From: Saprospiraceae bacterium
Lineage (GTDB): Bacteria; Bacteroidota; Bacteroidia; Chitinophagales; Saprospiraceae
Assembly (NCBI GenBank): GCA_026982695.1
Contig: JALSGS010000045.1
Location: forward strand, 124,001 to 188,000
DNA: 64,000 nucleotides
Reading direction: 5' to 3'
The notes under the pieces are model-generated. The model worked only from the letters and a program-made list of their open reading frames with translations. It did not search any database and was not told the origin of the DNA. Below, piece by piece: positions 26,075 to 35,042 of the stretch. The position numbers and the translations under genes are program-made. Every line of letters starts with the position of its first letter. The stretch's first letter is position 1.

Positions 26075-26491
26075 ATGAAGTACCTTTTTCTCACCTTACT
26101 GTGGGTTACTACTGCGTTGGCCTTCGGGCAAAACGACATCGAAGCACAAGCGCGTCAAGCTACCGACGCATTAACTGCTCACTACAAGTTAGACGAGGCG
26201 CAACAACAGCAGATGTATCAAATTCAACTGCGCAAATACCGAAATTTGCAACAGATAGCAGCTTACAAGCAGACCAACCCAACGCTATATCTCCAAAAGC
26301 TCAAAGCCATCCGCCTGGGCACCGATGGCTCGATCAAGCGCTTGTTGCGCAACGAACAACTCCCCATCTACTACGAAGATCTACGTCAAAGACGCAAGCG
26401 TGAAGCCCAACTCATCAAAGAATTGCGCAGTCAAGGTGCCACCCAACAACAAATCGATGCCGCACTCATGGAAGAGTTAGCACGCCAATAG
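26075..26491 (+). CDS. Small exported helical protein
   Basis: The 138-residue protein has a clear signal peptide (MKYLFLTLLWVTTALAFGQ). The mature part is almost wholly polar and helical, rich in Gln and Arg (DEAQQQQMYQIQLRKYRNLQQ, RQRRKREAQLIKELR), resembling small periplasmic Spy/CpxP-like or coiled-coil proteins in composition only. No family is recognised with confidence. It ends 4 nt before the convergent feoB stop. Confidence 0.7.
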   Translation: MKYLFLTLLWVTTALAFGQNDIEAQARQATDALTAHYKLDEAQQQQMYQIQLRKYRNLQQIAAYKQTNPTLYLQKLKAIRLGTDGSIKRLLRNEQLPIYYEDLRQRRKREAQLIKELRSQGATQQQIDAALMEELARQ

Positions 26492-26495
26492 CGCT

Positions 26496-28622
26496 TTAGC
26501 TAAGCAACTGGTATACCGCAAAACTGCTCAGCCATGCCACACTCGTCATAAGCACAAACTGGACTAGTGGCCATCGCCACGAGCCCGTCTCCCGCCGCAC
26601 CACGGCCAAGGTACTCATGCACTGCATGGCAAACACATAGAACAACAACAACGACAAAGCCGTAGCAAGCGAAAATACCGGCGTGCCATCAGGACGTCGA
26701 TCCCGAGTCATGTACTCTCGAATAGTCAATTCATCCTCCGTACTGCCAATACTGTAAATGGTCGCCATCGTGCCGACAAATACCTCGCGTGCTGCAAAAG
26801 ACGTGATCAGCGCAATGCCAATTTTCCAATCAAAGCCTAAAGGTTGAATGAGCGGCTCTATAGCCTTACCCATCACTCCCGCCCAAGAGGCCTTTATCTT
26901 TTGTGCAGCCACCAGGTCGCCTGCTTGTTCAGCAGAAAGATGCTGCATCTGAGCCTGACGCAAAGCCGCTTGCTCGGCCTGTTCCAAAGCACCCGATGGC
27001 CCATAACTAGCCAAAAACCACAAGACCACCGAAATAACCATTATGATGCGCCCTGCCTCCCATACGAAGGTACGTACCTTCTCGTATACCGTGATCAACA
27101 CGTTGCGCCATTGCGGCGGTCGGTATACTGGCAGTTCGAATAATAACAAGGAGTTTCCCTGACCCTTCAGCACATACTTAAATACCAGCGCTGCCAACAA
27201 AGCCGCCAAAATACCCAATACGTACAGGCCCATAAACACCAAACCCTGTACATTAAATGGTCCCCATGACACCTGGGCAGGTACCACAAAACCCACCAAC
27301 ACAGCATATACTGGAATGCGCGCCGAACAACTAATAAAGGGCGTGACCAAAATGGTAATTAGCCGCTCTTTCCAAGAGCTGATCGTACGCGTACTCATAA
27401 TGGCAGGTATGGCACAAGCCCCACCAGAAATAAGCGCTACAATACTGCGCCCGTTCATGCCAAATACCTGCAACACCCTGTCGAACAAGTACACCACCCG
27501 TGCCATGTACCCCACCTCTTCTAAAATGGAAATGAGAAAAAACAGAATGGCAATCTGTGGAATAAACACCAAGATCCCCCCCAGCCCTGACACCACCCCA
27601 TCAGTAAGCAAATCCGTGGCCCAGCCTTTTGGCAAATGCTGCTTGAGCGTAGTGGACAATGCTGCAAACACGTGTTCAATCCAACTCATCGGCACCTCAG
27701 CCCACGCATAAATAGCTTGAAACACCAACAACATAATCACAAAAAAGACAATCGGACCAGCCACTTTATGCGTCAACACGGCATCTAACCGATCGGTTAG
27801 ACTCGCCCGAGCACCATCAATGCGCTTCACCACCTCCCGAATGAGTGGCAAAAACGCGTCGTAACGAGCCATTGTCTCGTCGATCTGATGGCGCAATGAC
27901 TGAAAACCAGCCTGCTGCACAATAGTAGCTATCCGCTGGCGCTGAGCATCGCTCAGAAATAATAACTCTTCATAATGATGTGCCCACAACAACATGCAAT
28001 ACAGATGATCACCACCGCATAACTGCGATACCTGTGCCACCTGCTTGGCCACTGCCTCCTCCTTGGCCGACAGGCGATAAAACGGCCGTGCTACACGGAA
28101 AGTTTCTGGTTGTTGCACCATCTGCTCAATCAATTGGCGCAACTCTTCTATGTGAAATGCCTCACGAGCACTAATACATACCACCGGCACACCCAACCTA
28201 CGCGCTAATTGCTGCTCATCGATCTCTAACCCTTCACGCCATGCAATGTCGGCCATATTTAGTGCCAAGATCACTGGCAAGCCCAGATCGCGCAGCTGCG
28301 TGAGCAACAACAAGTGCTTTTCCAAATTGGTCAAATCGGCTACATATACCACCCCATCGGGGTAGTTCGGATCAGAAGGGTTGGCCAGCACGTTGAGCAC
28401 CACACGTTCATCATCAGCATTGGGATAAAGGCTATACGCCCCCGGCAAGTCGACCACGCGTACTTGCTGTGTACCCACTCTCATGCGCCCCACTTTCACA
28501 TCCACCGTCACCCCTGGGAAGTTGGCCACCTTTTGGCGCAAGCCCGTCAGAAGATTGAAAAGAGAAGACTTACCCGAGTTGGGATTGCCCACTAAGGCTA
28601 AGGTAAAAGGCCGATGCATCAT
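26496..28622 (-). CDS. feoB: Ferrous iron transporter FeoB
   Basis: The 708-residue inner-membrane Fe2+ importer has an N-terminal G domain with GNPNSGKSS at residues 12-20, VVDLPGAYSL near 56 and NMAD near 122. A helical spacer and two Gate/nucleoside-recognition membrane modules follow (DGVVSGLGGILVFIPQIAILF, SGGACAIPAIMSTR). The C-terminal part has FAAREVFVGTMATIY. FeoA is encoded 3 nt upstream, so the pair is cotranscribed from an iron-type promoter. Length is normal. Confidence 0.96.
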   Translation of the reverse strand: MMHRPFTLALVGNPNSGKSSLFNLLTGLRQKVANFPGVTVDVKVGRMRVGTQQVRVVDLPGAYSLYPNADDERVVLNVLANPSDPNYPDGVVYVADLTNLEKHLLLLTQLRDLGLPVILALNMADIAWREGLEIDEQQLARRLGVPVVCISAREAFHIEELRQLIEQMVQQPETFRVARPFYRLSAKEEAVAKQVAQVSQLCGGDHLYCMLLWAHHYEELLFLSDAQRQRIATIVQQAGFQSLRHQIDETMARYDAFLPLIREVVKRIDGARASLTDRLDAVLTHKVAGPIVFFVIMLLVFQAIYAWAEVPMSWIEHVFAALSTTLKQHLPKGWATDLLTDGVVSGLGGILVFIPQIAILFFLISILEEVGYMARVVYLFDRVLQVFGMNGRSIVALISGGACAIPAIMSTRTISSWKERLITILVTPFISCSARIPVYAVLVGFVVPAQVSWGPFNVQGLVFMGLYVLGILAALLAALVFKYVLKGQGNSLLLFELPVYRPPQWRNVLITVYEKVRTFVWEAGRIIMVISVVLWFLASYGPSGALEQAEQAALRQAQMQHLSAEQAGDLVAAQKIKASWAGVMGKAIEPLIQPLGFDWKIGIALITSFAAREVFVGTMATIYSIGSTEDELTIREYMTRDRRPDGTPVFSLATALSLLLFYVFAMQCMSTLAVVRRETGSWRWPLVQFVLMTSVAWLSSFAVYQLLS

Positions 28623-28625
28623 CTA

Positions 28626-28859
28626 TCAAAAATCGATTTCCAAGGCGGCTGCTTCACGCGCACGTAGCGCCAAATTCTTGCCGTCAATCTTCATGTAATA
28701 CCCCCCTCTCCATGCCTTCACCTGCATGACGTATACCTTACTACCTGGCAAAATGCCCATTACAGCCAGCCGAGAGGCAATGCGAGGATCCTTCACGCGC
28801 ACCAAGCGGCCACATTGCCCCTTTTTCCATGTAGGCGGAGTCCTATGCAAATCTACCAT
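28626..28859 (-). CDS. feoA: Ferrous iron transport protein FeoA
   Basis: A 77-residue SH3-like protein (KGQCGRLVRVKDPRIASRLAVMGILPGSKVYV) that assists FeoB at the membrane. The KGQ start of the beta barrel and the RLAVMGILPG motif are typical. It is first in the feoAB operon, 3 nt before feoB. Confidence 0.93.
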   Translation of the reverse strand: MVDLHRTPPTWKKGQCGRLVRVKDPRIASRLAVMGILPGSKVYVMQVKAWRGGYYMKIDGKNLALRAREAAALEIDF

Positions 28860-28860
28860 A

Positions 28861-28892
28861 AGTCAAGTTTTATTTGGACTTAGTTTTAATTA
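28861..28892 (-). promoter_or_regulatory. Candidate iron-responsive operator upstream of feoA
   Basis: An AT-rich tract between the predicted transcription start and the feoA ATG. In the sense strand it holds TAAAACT twice, 15 bp apart, and AAGTC facing GACTT over 12 nt. The position suits a Fur- or DtxR-type repressor site, but it matches no consensus exactly. Confidence 0.4.
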
Positions 28893-28898
28893 ATGCCC

Positions 28899-28928
28899 CA
28901 AAGTTAGCCACATCGCTTATTTGCGCAA
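28899..28928 (-). promoter_or_regulatory. Promoter for feoAB
   Basis: TAACTTTG at 28899-28906 and TTG at 28926-28928 with a 19-nt spacer on the minus strand, a full consensus match. Confidence 0.7.
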
Positions 28929-28985
28929 GTGATTTTACTCATTTTTCTATTGTCAAAAACACAATTGCCATGATCGCTGTACAAC

Positions 28986-29843
28986 TTATCGCTTCAGCAC
29001 CAATAACGGCAATTGCGCATATAGCCCCATCTCTACAGAATGAGTACCCAAAAACAAACGCTGCAATAAGCTGCGGTGATGCGACCACATGACCAATAAC
29101 TGAATGCCAGCTTGCTTTAAAAAACTGCTTAACACCTCCTTGATCGCGCTCCCCGTCAACTCGTGACAGACTACTTTTTGCTTGCTGTCTTTTTTATTGA
29201 AAAACGCCTCCAACTCGGCACATGGCACTGAAGTATCCATTCCATCTCGATGCACGTGTACCACATGAAGTGTATGGGGCCACGCCTCTAACAACTGCTG
29301 TGCTTCATAAATATGCCAGGGATCGGCATCGCTCAATTGAGCTATATAGGCCACGTGCTGTGGCGACTCGAAGGCCACCCCGTAAGGCACTATCCATACA
29401 TGATTTAGGGCGCGCCGTAGCACTTGTTGGGTTACGCTGCCCAATATGCGCTCCAGGAAGGTATGTTCCCTGCGCATGCCCATCACAATAATTGAAGCAC
29501 CCTCGCGCTGCGCTACATCCAAGATTACTGTACTTGGTGCACCTACTTCTACCATCCAGTTTACCTTGGGAGGACTTGCACCCTTTGGGGATTCATCCAA
29601 CCATGTGCGCGTACCTTGTAGTACCACCGACTCGAGTAATGAACGCGCTGCAGCTATTTTGCTTCGAGTAGCCTCAGCAGCTACAATAGGCAGGTCTAAA
29701 GCTTCCACCTCTGGTACCACTACATGCAAAAGCTGCACCTTGGCCCCCACAGTGGAAGCTACGTGTAGCGCGTAGTGAAAAGCATTAATAGATGCTTGTG
29801 AAAAATCGACAGGGCACAAGATGAGCTGAATGTCTTTTTTCAT
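28986..29843 (-). CDS. Universal stress protein, two tandem UspA domains
   Basis: The protein is 285 residues. The first UspA domain begins LILCPVDFSQASINAFHYAL and has the nucleotide-loop segment ASIIVMGMRREHTFLERILGSVTQQVLRRA. The second half repeats the fold in weaker form and ends LLVMWSHHRSLLQRLFLGTHSVEMGLYAQLPLLVLKR. Such tandem proteins bind ATP or AMP and respond to starvation or redox stress. Divergent or single transcription cannot be decided from the sequence. Confidence 0.88.
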   Translation of the reverse strand: MKKDIQLILCPVDFSQASINAFHYALHVASTVGAKVQLLHVVVPEVEALDLPIVAAEATRSKIAAARSLLESVVLQGTRTWLDESPKGASPPKVNWMVEVGAPSTVILDVAQREGASIIVMGMRREHTFLERILGSVTQQVLRRALNHVWIVPYGVAFESPQHVAYIAQLSDADPWHIYEAQQLLEAWPHTLHVVHVHRDGMDTSVPCAELEAFFNKKDSKQKVVCHELTGSAIKEVLSSFLKQAGIQLLVMWSHHRSLLQRLFLGTHSVEMGLYAQLPLLVLKR

Positions 29844-30083
29844 AAATTACTTACATTACAAAAACAAGATTCAGTCAGTGGATTTCTTGCACAATGACCT
29901 TTTTCAATTGCCATTTATTAGAAAATCATTCTTTGAACGCAATCACCTCAAAATAGGCTTGAAAAGATACAGTGATCCCTATTGGTCTCAAACACCTTTC
30001 CTATCTATAGTTTCCACCAGCTAATTCAATACATTGTGCTTTCGCCGACTCTTATATGCACACAGCACATCAAAGTGAATACA

Positions 30084-31019
30084 ATGCACGATCATCTCGA
30101 GAATAAGTGGTTTTGCATAGCCAACCCAGTTGCTGGCAGGGGCAAGGCCTTGCGAGCTCGCAAACGCATTGAAAAGGCCCTTCGTGCAGCAGGCTTACCA
30201 TTTGAATGGCACACGACACAGGCACCAGGCCATGCCATCTCATTGGTCTCACAGGCTATAAGTGTAGGCTATCGCCGATTCATTGCCATTGGCGGCGACG
30301 GCACAGGCCACGAGGTGATCAATGGCATGATGTCGCAAAGCGACTTGCCGGCCTCCGAATTGTATTTTTCCCTGCTGCCCATAGGCACTGGCAACGATTG
30401 GCAGCGCTGCTACAGCCTACCTCGTCGTCTTAATATTTGGGTGAAGCGCCTACGCCATGGCCAGGCACGTTGGCAAGATATCGGGCGCATTCACTATTGG
30501 CACAATGGCCAACTCCAGATGCGCTATTTCTTCAATGTGGTGGGTTTAGCATATGGCGGCTATGTAGGCAAAGTAGCTGCTTCGAGACGATGGACATCCT
30601 TCAACAAGGCGATGTACTTGTGGCTGGTATTGCGCTGTTTATTCGAATACACACTGCCGGAGGCACAGATCACTTTTGGCAAAAACCAGGTACAAGGAAA
30701 GGTGTACACCATCCACGTGGGCATTTGCCCCTGGTCGGGAGGCGGCATTCGCATGGTACCACAAGCACAACCCAACAACGGCCTACTGGCACTTACCTGG
30801 GTTGGTGCAGTGAGTCGATGGGAAGTCCTGCGTGCCATTCCTCTGTTGTACAACGGCAAGATAGGCACACACCCTGCTGTACAGACCACCCAAGTACAAA
30901 GCGTGCATATTGAGCCAATGAACCAAAGTCTCATAGATGTGGAAGCTGACGGAGAATACTTGGGCAAAGCACCTGCCTACATCGATATTATACCGCGAGC
31001 ATTACAGCTGTGGATATGA
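30084..31019 (+). CDS. Diacylglycerol kinase-family lipid kinase
   Basis: The protein is 311 residues from the ATG at 30084. It carries NPVAGRGKA near residue 14 and GGDGTGHEVINGM, the ATP-binding motif of the DAGK catalytic family (PF00781), then LPIGTGNDWQR. These enzymes phosphorylate diacylglycerol or related lipids at the inner membrane (YegS/DgkB-like). The exact lipid is not known. The 34-codon upstream extension is rejected. Its 3' end overlaps the convergent hydrolase by 18 bp. Confidence 0.9.
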   Translation: MHDHLENKWFCIANPVAGRGKALRARKRIEKALRAAGLPFEWHTTQAPGHAISLVSQAISVGYRRFIAIGGDGTGHEVINGMMSQSDLPASELYFSLLPIGTGNDWQRCYSLPRRLNIWVKRLRHGQARWQDIGRIHYWHNGQLQMRYFFNVVGLAYGGYVGKVAASRRWTSFNKAMYLWLVLRCLFEYTLPEAQITFGKNQVQGKVYTIHVGICPWSGGGIRMVPQAQPNNGLLALTWVGAVSRWEVLRAIPLLYNGKIGTHPAVQTTQVQSVHIEPMNQSLIDVEADGEYLGKAPAYIDIIPRALQLWI

Positions 31020-31853
31020 CTCAAGGCGTGTACGCCACCACTGCCCCAGTGCAGGTCCTAAAAAGTCGTCGTGCCCCACCGGCAACCACACTACCTCCAG
31101 TGCAGGTAGTCGGTGAGCAAAGCGCCCCACCGCCCGCGGCGATACTAATGGGTCGTATTGCCCTACCACTAACGTAGTACGCCTGACTATGGGTTGCAAA
31201 GCAGCTGCTATCCATCGCCAACCTACAGGGAAATGGGCCAAAGCACACCAGGTAGCGTGGAGCCGACGGCGGCGGGGCTCCGTATGAAACTGATAGCGCA
31301 AGAAAGTCCACGTCCATCGGTCAAGTAAGCCTACCTGATGCAATAGACGCGCTAAAGCCAACAAAGCAACTGGCCGATCCATACACCACTTCAACCACTG
31401 ACGCAGCCACAATGGCACGTGATCCAACAACGCGACCCAACGGGTACCCAATCCATCAGGCGCCAATAGCCACAAACGTATGGGCTTCACTTCGATCAAA
31501 GGCAAGGCACTCATCAGCATGCGCCCACCCATGCTAAATCCGCCCAACTCGTAATGCCTTACTTGCTCACGAGCAAGTAGATCACTTATCAACTCAGCTA
31601 ATTGTCGGGCGCTCCATGTCGCTCTTGCTTGCCAATGGGTTTGGCCGTGCCACGGCAAGTCTGGCGCCAAGACGGTATAATGATGCCCCAACATAGGTAC
31701 CAAGCGCTCGAAAATCAACCCGCTATCAGCAAAGCCGTGCAACAAGATGAGCAAACGCGGCCCATCACCCATACGCCAATAGTGGATACGCCCGCCCGGC
31801 ATGTGGAGCCAACAGCTACGTGCATCTTGCAATATGTGTAAGCGCCCTGACAA
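31002..31853 (-). CDS. Alpha/beta hydrolase
   Basis: The 283-residue cytoplasmic hydrolase has LLHGFADSG (oxyanion), GGFSMGGRML with the nucleophile Ser, an Asp in GQYDPLVS and a final His in PVGHDDFLG. The start at 31853 is TTG. The first internal ATG (residue 18) would delete part of the first beta strand, so the longer form is kept with reservation. The middle lid region is rich in Trp and Arg. Substrate unknown. It is convergent with the lipid kinase. Confidence 0.82.
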   Translation of the reverse strand: MSGRLHILQDARSCWLHMPGGRIHYWRMGDGPRLLILLHGFADSGLIFERLVPMLGHHYTVLAPDLPWHGQTHWQARATWSARQLAELISDLLAREQVRHYELGGFSMGGRMLMSALPLIEVKPIRLWLLAPDGLGTRWVALLDHVPLWLRQWLKWCMDRPVALLALARLLHQVGLLDRWTWTFLRYQFHTEPRRRRLHATWCALAHFPVGWRWIAAALQPIVRRTTLVVGQYDPLVSPRAVGRFAHRLPALEVVWLPVGHDDFLGPALGQWWRTRLESYPQL

Positions 31854-32189
31854 CTATACCATCAGTTTACACTATCGTAAATCAACTAAGTAAACTACAA
31901 ATATCGTCCGCATGTATCGAACGACACATGTATTACATCAATCAATTCACACCTAAACGACACTGCACAAGGCATACTCGCTCGGTAGAAACAAAATTGC
32001 TCTTTTTTTTCTCAATCTTTTTTAAGCATATGTAAAATTTGTCCCGTATTTTCCTGCCTAAACGGATGAAACACAGAACACATCCTTAGCCCACAACAAC
32101 CGAGGCTACTATTTGCCTTTTGGCTCCCACTCCAACCCTTTGCGCGCTATTTGCGTTACACTTAGACATACAACCATAATACCGGCATT
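31854..32189. other. Intergenic region upstream of uvrC
   Basis: AT-rich spacer between divergent genes. It contains a GCCTTTTGGC relative of the dispersed repeat at 32115-32124. No coding sequence or strong fold is seen. Confidence 0.45.
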
Positions 32190-32220
32190 TTGTCAAAAAA
32201 ATAGCACGACAATACTTGCA
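32190..32220 (+). promoter_or_regulatory. Probable uvrC promoter
   Basis: TTG at 32190-32192, a 20-nt spacer, then TACTTGCA, a partial match to TAnnTTTG. Transcription would begin at about 32227, exactly where the hairpin repeat starts. Confidence 0.45.
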
Positions 32221-32227
32221 CATCGCT

Positions 32228-32244
32228 TTTTGCCGAAAGGCGAA
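32228..32244 (+). repeat. Dispersed hairpin repeat, copy 5 (leader of uvrC)
   Basis: TTTTGCC-GAAA-GGCGAA on the sense strand with an exact core. The stem ends 5 nt before the uvrC ATG, so it would cover the ribosome landing site at the 5' end of the mRNA. Confidence 0.75.
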
Positions 32245-32249
32245 CAACC

Positions 32250-34064
32250 ATGACTAAAGAAGATTACGACAAAATAGCTCCGTACATTCCCCAAACTCCT
32301 GGTGTATATCAATTTCTCGACGCCCAAGGGCAGGTCATTTACGTGGGCAAAGCCAAAAACTTGAAACAACGATTGGCCAGCTACTTCGGGACACACAAAC
32401 ACCTCTCTCGCAAAACGCGTACAATGGTGAAAAACGCCGCACGCGTCGAGTATACCATTGTAGAAACAGAGCAAGATGCTTTGTTGCTGGAAAACACCCT
32501 GATCAAAAAACTCCAGCCGCGCTACAACGTCATGCTCAAAGATGGCAAGTCATACGCATATATCTGTATCAAAAAAGAACGCTTCCCCCGTGTATACTAT
32601 ACACGCCAACTCATACGCGACGGCTCCGAGTATTTCGGCCCCTATACCTCGATCACACGCGTGCGAAGATTGCTCGAGTTGTTTCACATGCTCTTTCCTC
32701 TGCGCAGCTGCAACTACCAGCTTAGCGAAGCCAACATCCAAAAAGGCAAATTTAAAGTCTGTCTCGAATACCACATCAAAAACTGCAAAGGCCCATGTGT
32801 AGGGCTCGACAGCGAAGAGGAATACAATGCCCGCATCGACCAAATCCGCAACATTCTGAAAGGACGTTATGGCGCCGTAAAGCGCTATCTGCAACGAGAA
32901 ATGAAGCGCCTGGCCGATGCACTGGAGTTTGAAAAAGCTCAAGAGCTCAAGGAAAAGTTGAGCGCTTTTGAAGACTATCAAGGCAAGTCAACTGTAGTAA
33001 GCACCACCATCCGCGATGTAGACGTGTTCAGCATTGCTACGGACACTCAACATGCCTACGTGAACTATCTCAAAGTCGTCAATGGCGCCATTATCAATGC
33101 CTGGACCCAAGAGCTGGTCAAAAACCTCGATGAGCAAGAAGACGAGCTGTTAGCCTTTGCCATTATGGAATTGCGCGAACGCTTCCACAGCATTGCCCCC
33201 GAAGTAATTGTTCCTTTCCGCCTCTCACTGCCCGACATCCACATACGCATTACCATTCCGCAACGAGGCGACAAGCGCAAGCTATTGGAGCTGTCGCAAA
33301 AAAATGTACAACACTTCCTAATGCAAAAAAAGAACGAACAACTCGCAGCCATCCGACGCCAAACTTCGGCCGAACGCATCTTGCGCACCTTGCAACGTGA
33401 CTTGCACATGGACGTCTTGCCCCTCCACATCGAATGCTTTGATAACTCTAACTTGCAAGGTGCACAGCCCGTATCGGCTTGCATAGTATTCAAAAATGCC
33501 AAACCCAGCAAAAAGGACTATCGCCATTACCACATCAAAACAGTGCAAGGGCCCAATGATTTTGCCAGCATGCAGGAAGTAGTGTATCGCCGCTATAGCC
33601 GCCTGCTGCGCCAAGGCAGGCCCCTGCCTCAACTACTCATTATTGATGGGGGAAAAGGGCAACTCAGCGCCGTTATGAATAGCATCAAAGCACTTGGCCT
33701 CGAAGGGCAAATGACGGTCATTGGCATTGCCAAACGCCTAGAAGAAATATACTTCCCTGACGATCCCATCCCTCTGCACATCGACAAAAGATCCGAAGGG
33801 CTCAAGCTCATCCAGCAGGCTCGAAATGAAGCCCACCGATTTGCACTTAGCTTTCATCGCCAACAACGCCGCCGACACCTCACGCGTACCGCACTCACCG
33901 ACATCCCAGGTATTGGGCCCCGTACTGCTGAAAAGCTGCTCACACATTTCGGCTCGATCAAAGGCGTACAAGCCGCCACTGAAGCCGAACTACGTGCAGT
34001 AGTAGGGCCTAAAATGGCCCGCATACTCAAACAATGGTGGAATACACAACAAGAAGAAGCATAG
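32250..34064 (+). CDS. uvrC: Excinuclease ABC subunit C
   Basis: This 604-residue nucleotide-excision repair nuclease cuts on both sides of a lesion with UvrB. The GIY-YIG domain is at residues 17-95 (GVYQFLDAQGQVIYVGKAKNL). A cysteine segment (SCNYQ, CLEYHIKNCKGPC) and a UVR motif (RLADALEFEKAQELKEKL) follow, then the RNase-H-like nuclease domain (IECFDNSNLQGAQPVSACIV, LLIIDGGKGQL) and a C-terminal helix-hairpin-helix pair (LTDIPGIGPRTAEKLL). Length is normal. A hairpin repeat lies between promoter and ATG. It is convergent with the lysozyme gene, 3 nt apart. Confidence 0.97.
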   Translation: MTKEDYDKIAPYIPQTPGVYQFLDAQGQVIYVGKAKNLKQRLASYFGTHKHLSRKTRTMVKNAARVEYTIVETEQDALLLENTLIKKLQPRYNVMLKDGKSYAYICIKKERFPRVYYTRQLIRDGSEYFGPYTSITRVRRLLELFHMLFPLRSCNYQLSEANIQKGKFKVCLEYHIKNCKGPCVGLDSEEEYNARIDQIRNILKGRYGAVKRYLQREMKRLADALEFEKAQELKEKLSAFEDYQGKSTVVSTTIRDVDVFSIATDTQHAYVNYLKVVNGAIINAWTQELVKNLDEQEDELLAFAIMELRERFHSIAPEVIVPFRLSLPDIHIRITIPQRGDKRKLLELSQKNVQHFLMQKKNEQLAAIRRQTSAERILRTLQRDLHMDVLPLHIECFDNSNLQGAQPVSACIVFKNAKPSKKDYRHYHIKTVQGPNDFASMQEVVYRRYSRLLRQGRPLPQLLIIDGGKGQLSAVMNSIKALGLEGQMTVIGIAKRLEEIYFPDDPIPLHIDKRSEGLKLIQQARNEAHRFALSFHRQQRRRHLTRTALTDIPGIGPRTAEKLLTHFGSIKGVQAATEAELRAVVGPKMARILKQWWNTQQEEA

Positions 34065-34067
34065 CCC

Positions 34068-34823
34068 TCATTGAGCAGTGATAATCCCCCATACTAGTGG
34101 CTGGCTATGGCCCGTAGCCCGATCACTCAAGTCTGGAAAAAGAGGTACGCATAACGAGTCAAGTCGCTCTATACTGCCATTGAAGACGTTGAAATCTACC
34201 GGATGGTCAATTCCCGCTACACGACCTCGATTGTCATACTGCCAAAAATCCCAGCTGCGCCCCCCCGGTAGCAAAGGCGCTTTTTCGCGATAGCGGGCAA
34301 TCCATAACGGATGCTCGGGGAATACACCGCGTAAATGATGATTGTAAAAACGCATATAAGTGTAAATAATAGGACGCACCTTGTAAGCCGCCTCCACCAT
34401 ATCCAACCACGTATGCATGGCCTGATGCAATTCCCGACGCGTCAATGCATCAATCAGTTCTACATCGAGCACGGGTGGCAAATCGCCTGGCTGCAAATCG
34501 ACCCAATGAATGAAGTTGCGCGCTTGCTCCTCAGCAGAAACTCCTGGCCTGAAAAAGTGATAAGCACCGCGACGCAAACCTATACGCCCCAGCTCATCCC
34601 AGTTGCGGCAGAAAAGCGAATCGCTCAACGCGCGCCCTTCAGTAGCTTTTACAAAAACAAATGCAATGCCCGATTGCGCCACACTATCCCAAGAAATGTG
34701 CTTCTGATAGTGAGATACATCAATCCCCTTGATGGGAAAATCGGCAGGCGTCTGATATGCACATCCCGCATACACCATTGCCACAATCCATACAAGCAGC
34801 CTATATGTTTTTGATAAGTTCAT
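34068..34823 (-). CDS. GH25 family lysozyme, lipoprotein
   Basis: The protein is 251 residues from the ATG at 34823. A lipoprotein signal ends in YAGC (Cys21). The GH25 barrel starts GIDVSHYQ with catalytic-site Asp35, then VFVKATEG, GAYHFFRPG and PVLDVE, matching muramidases that cut the MurNAc-GlcNAc bond. Domain length is normal with no added cell-wall-binding module. It probably acts in the periplasm on the cell's own wall or on other bacteria. The 16-codon upstream extension is rejected. Confidence 0.9.
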   Translation of the reverse strand: MNLSKTYRLLVWIVAMVYAGCAYQTPADFPIKGIDVSHYQKHISWDSVAQSGIAFVFVKATEGRALSDSLFCRNWDELGRIGLRRGAYHFFRPGVSAEEQARNFIHWVDLQPGDLPPVLDVELIDALTRRELHQAMHTWLDMVEAAYKVRPIIYTYMRFYNHHLRGVFPEHPLWIARYREKAPLLPGGRSWDFWQYDNRGRVAGIDHPVDFNVFNGSIERLDSLCVPLFPDLSDRATGHSQPLVWGIITAQ

Positions 34824-35042
34824 GGATCGATTATGTGCACTAAATAAATCACAAAAATGTACAGTCCTCAAATAGCATTTTGAGGAAAGATTCGAAATTC
34901 AAAAATCCTCTATCTCACAACAATCAAAAAACACTACTGCCCAACAGTGATTGGGCATTATCAATATACATAACAAATAAAGTTAAAAAACAAGCCCTAC
35001 TAACAAAAGAGAAAGGACTTTTGTCAATTAGCTATCCTTAAG

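Noticed and set aside
31002-31019. 18-bp overlap of convergent lipid kinase and hydrolase genes
   Set aside because: Short tail-to-tail overlaps are common in compact genomes and both proteins are normal in length.
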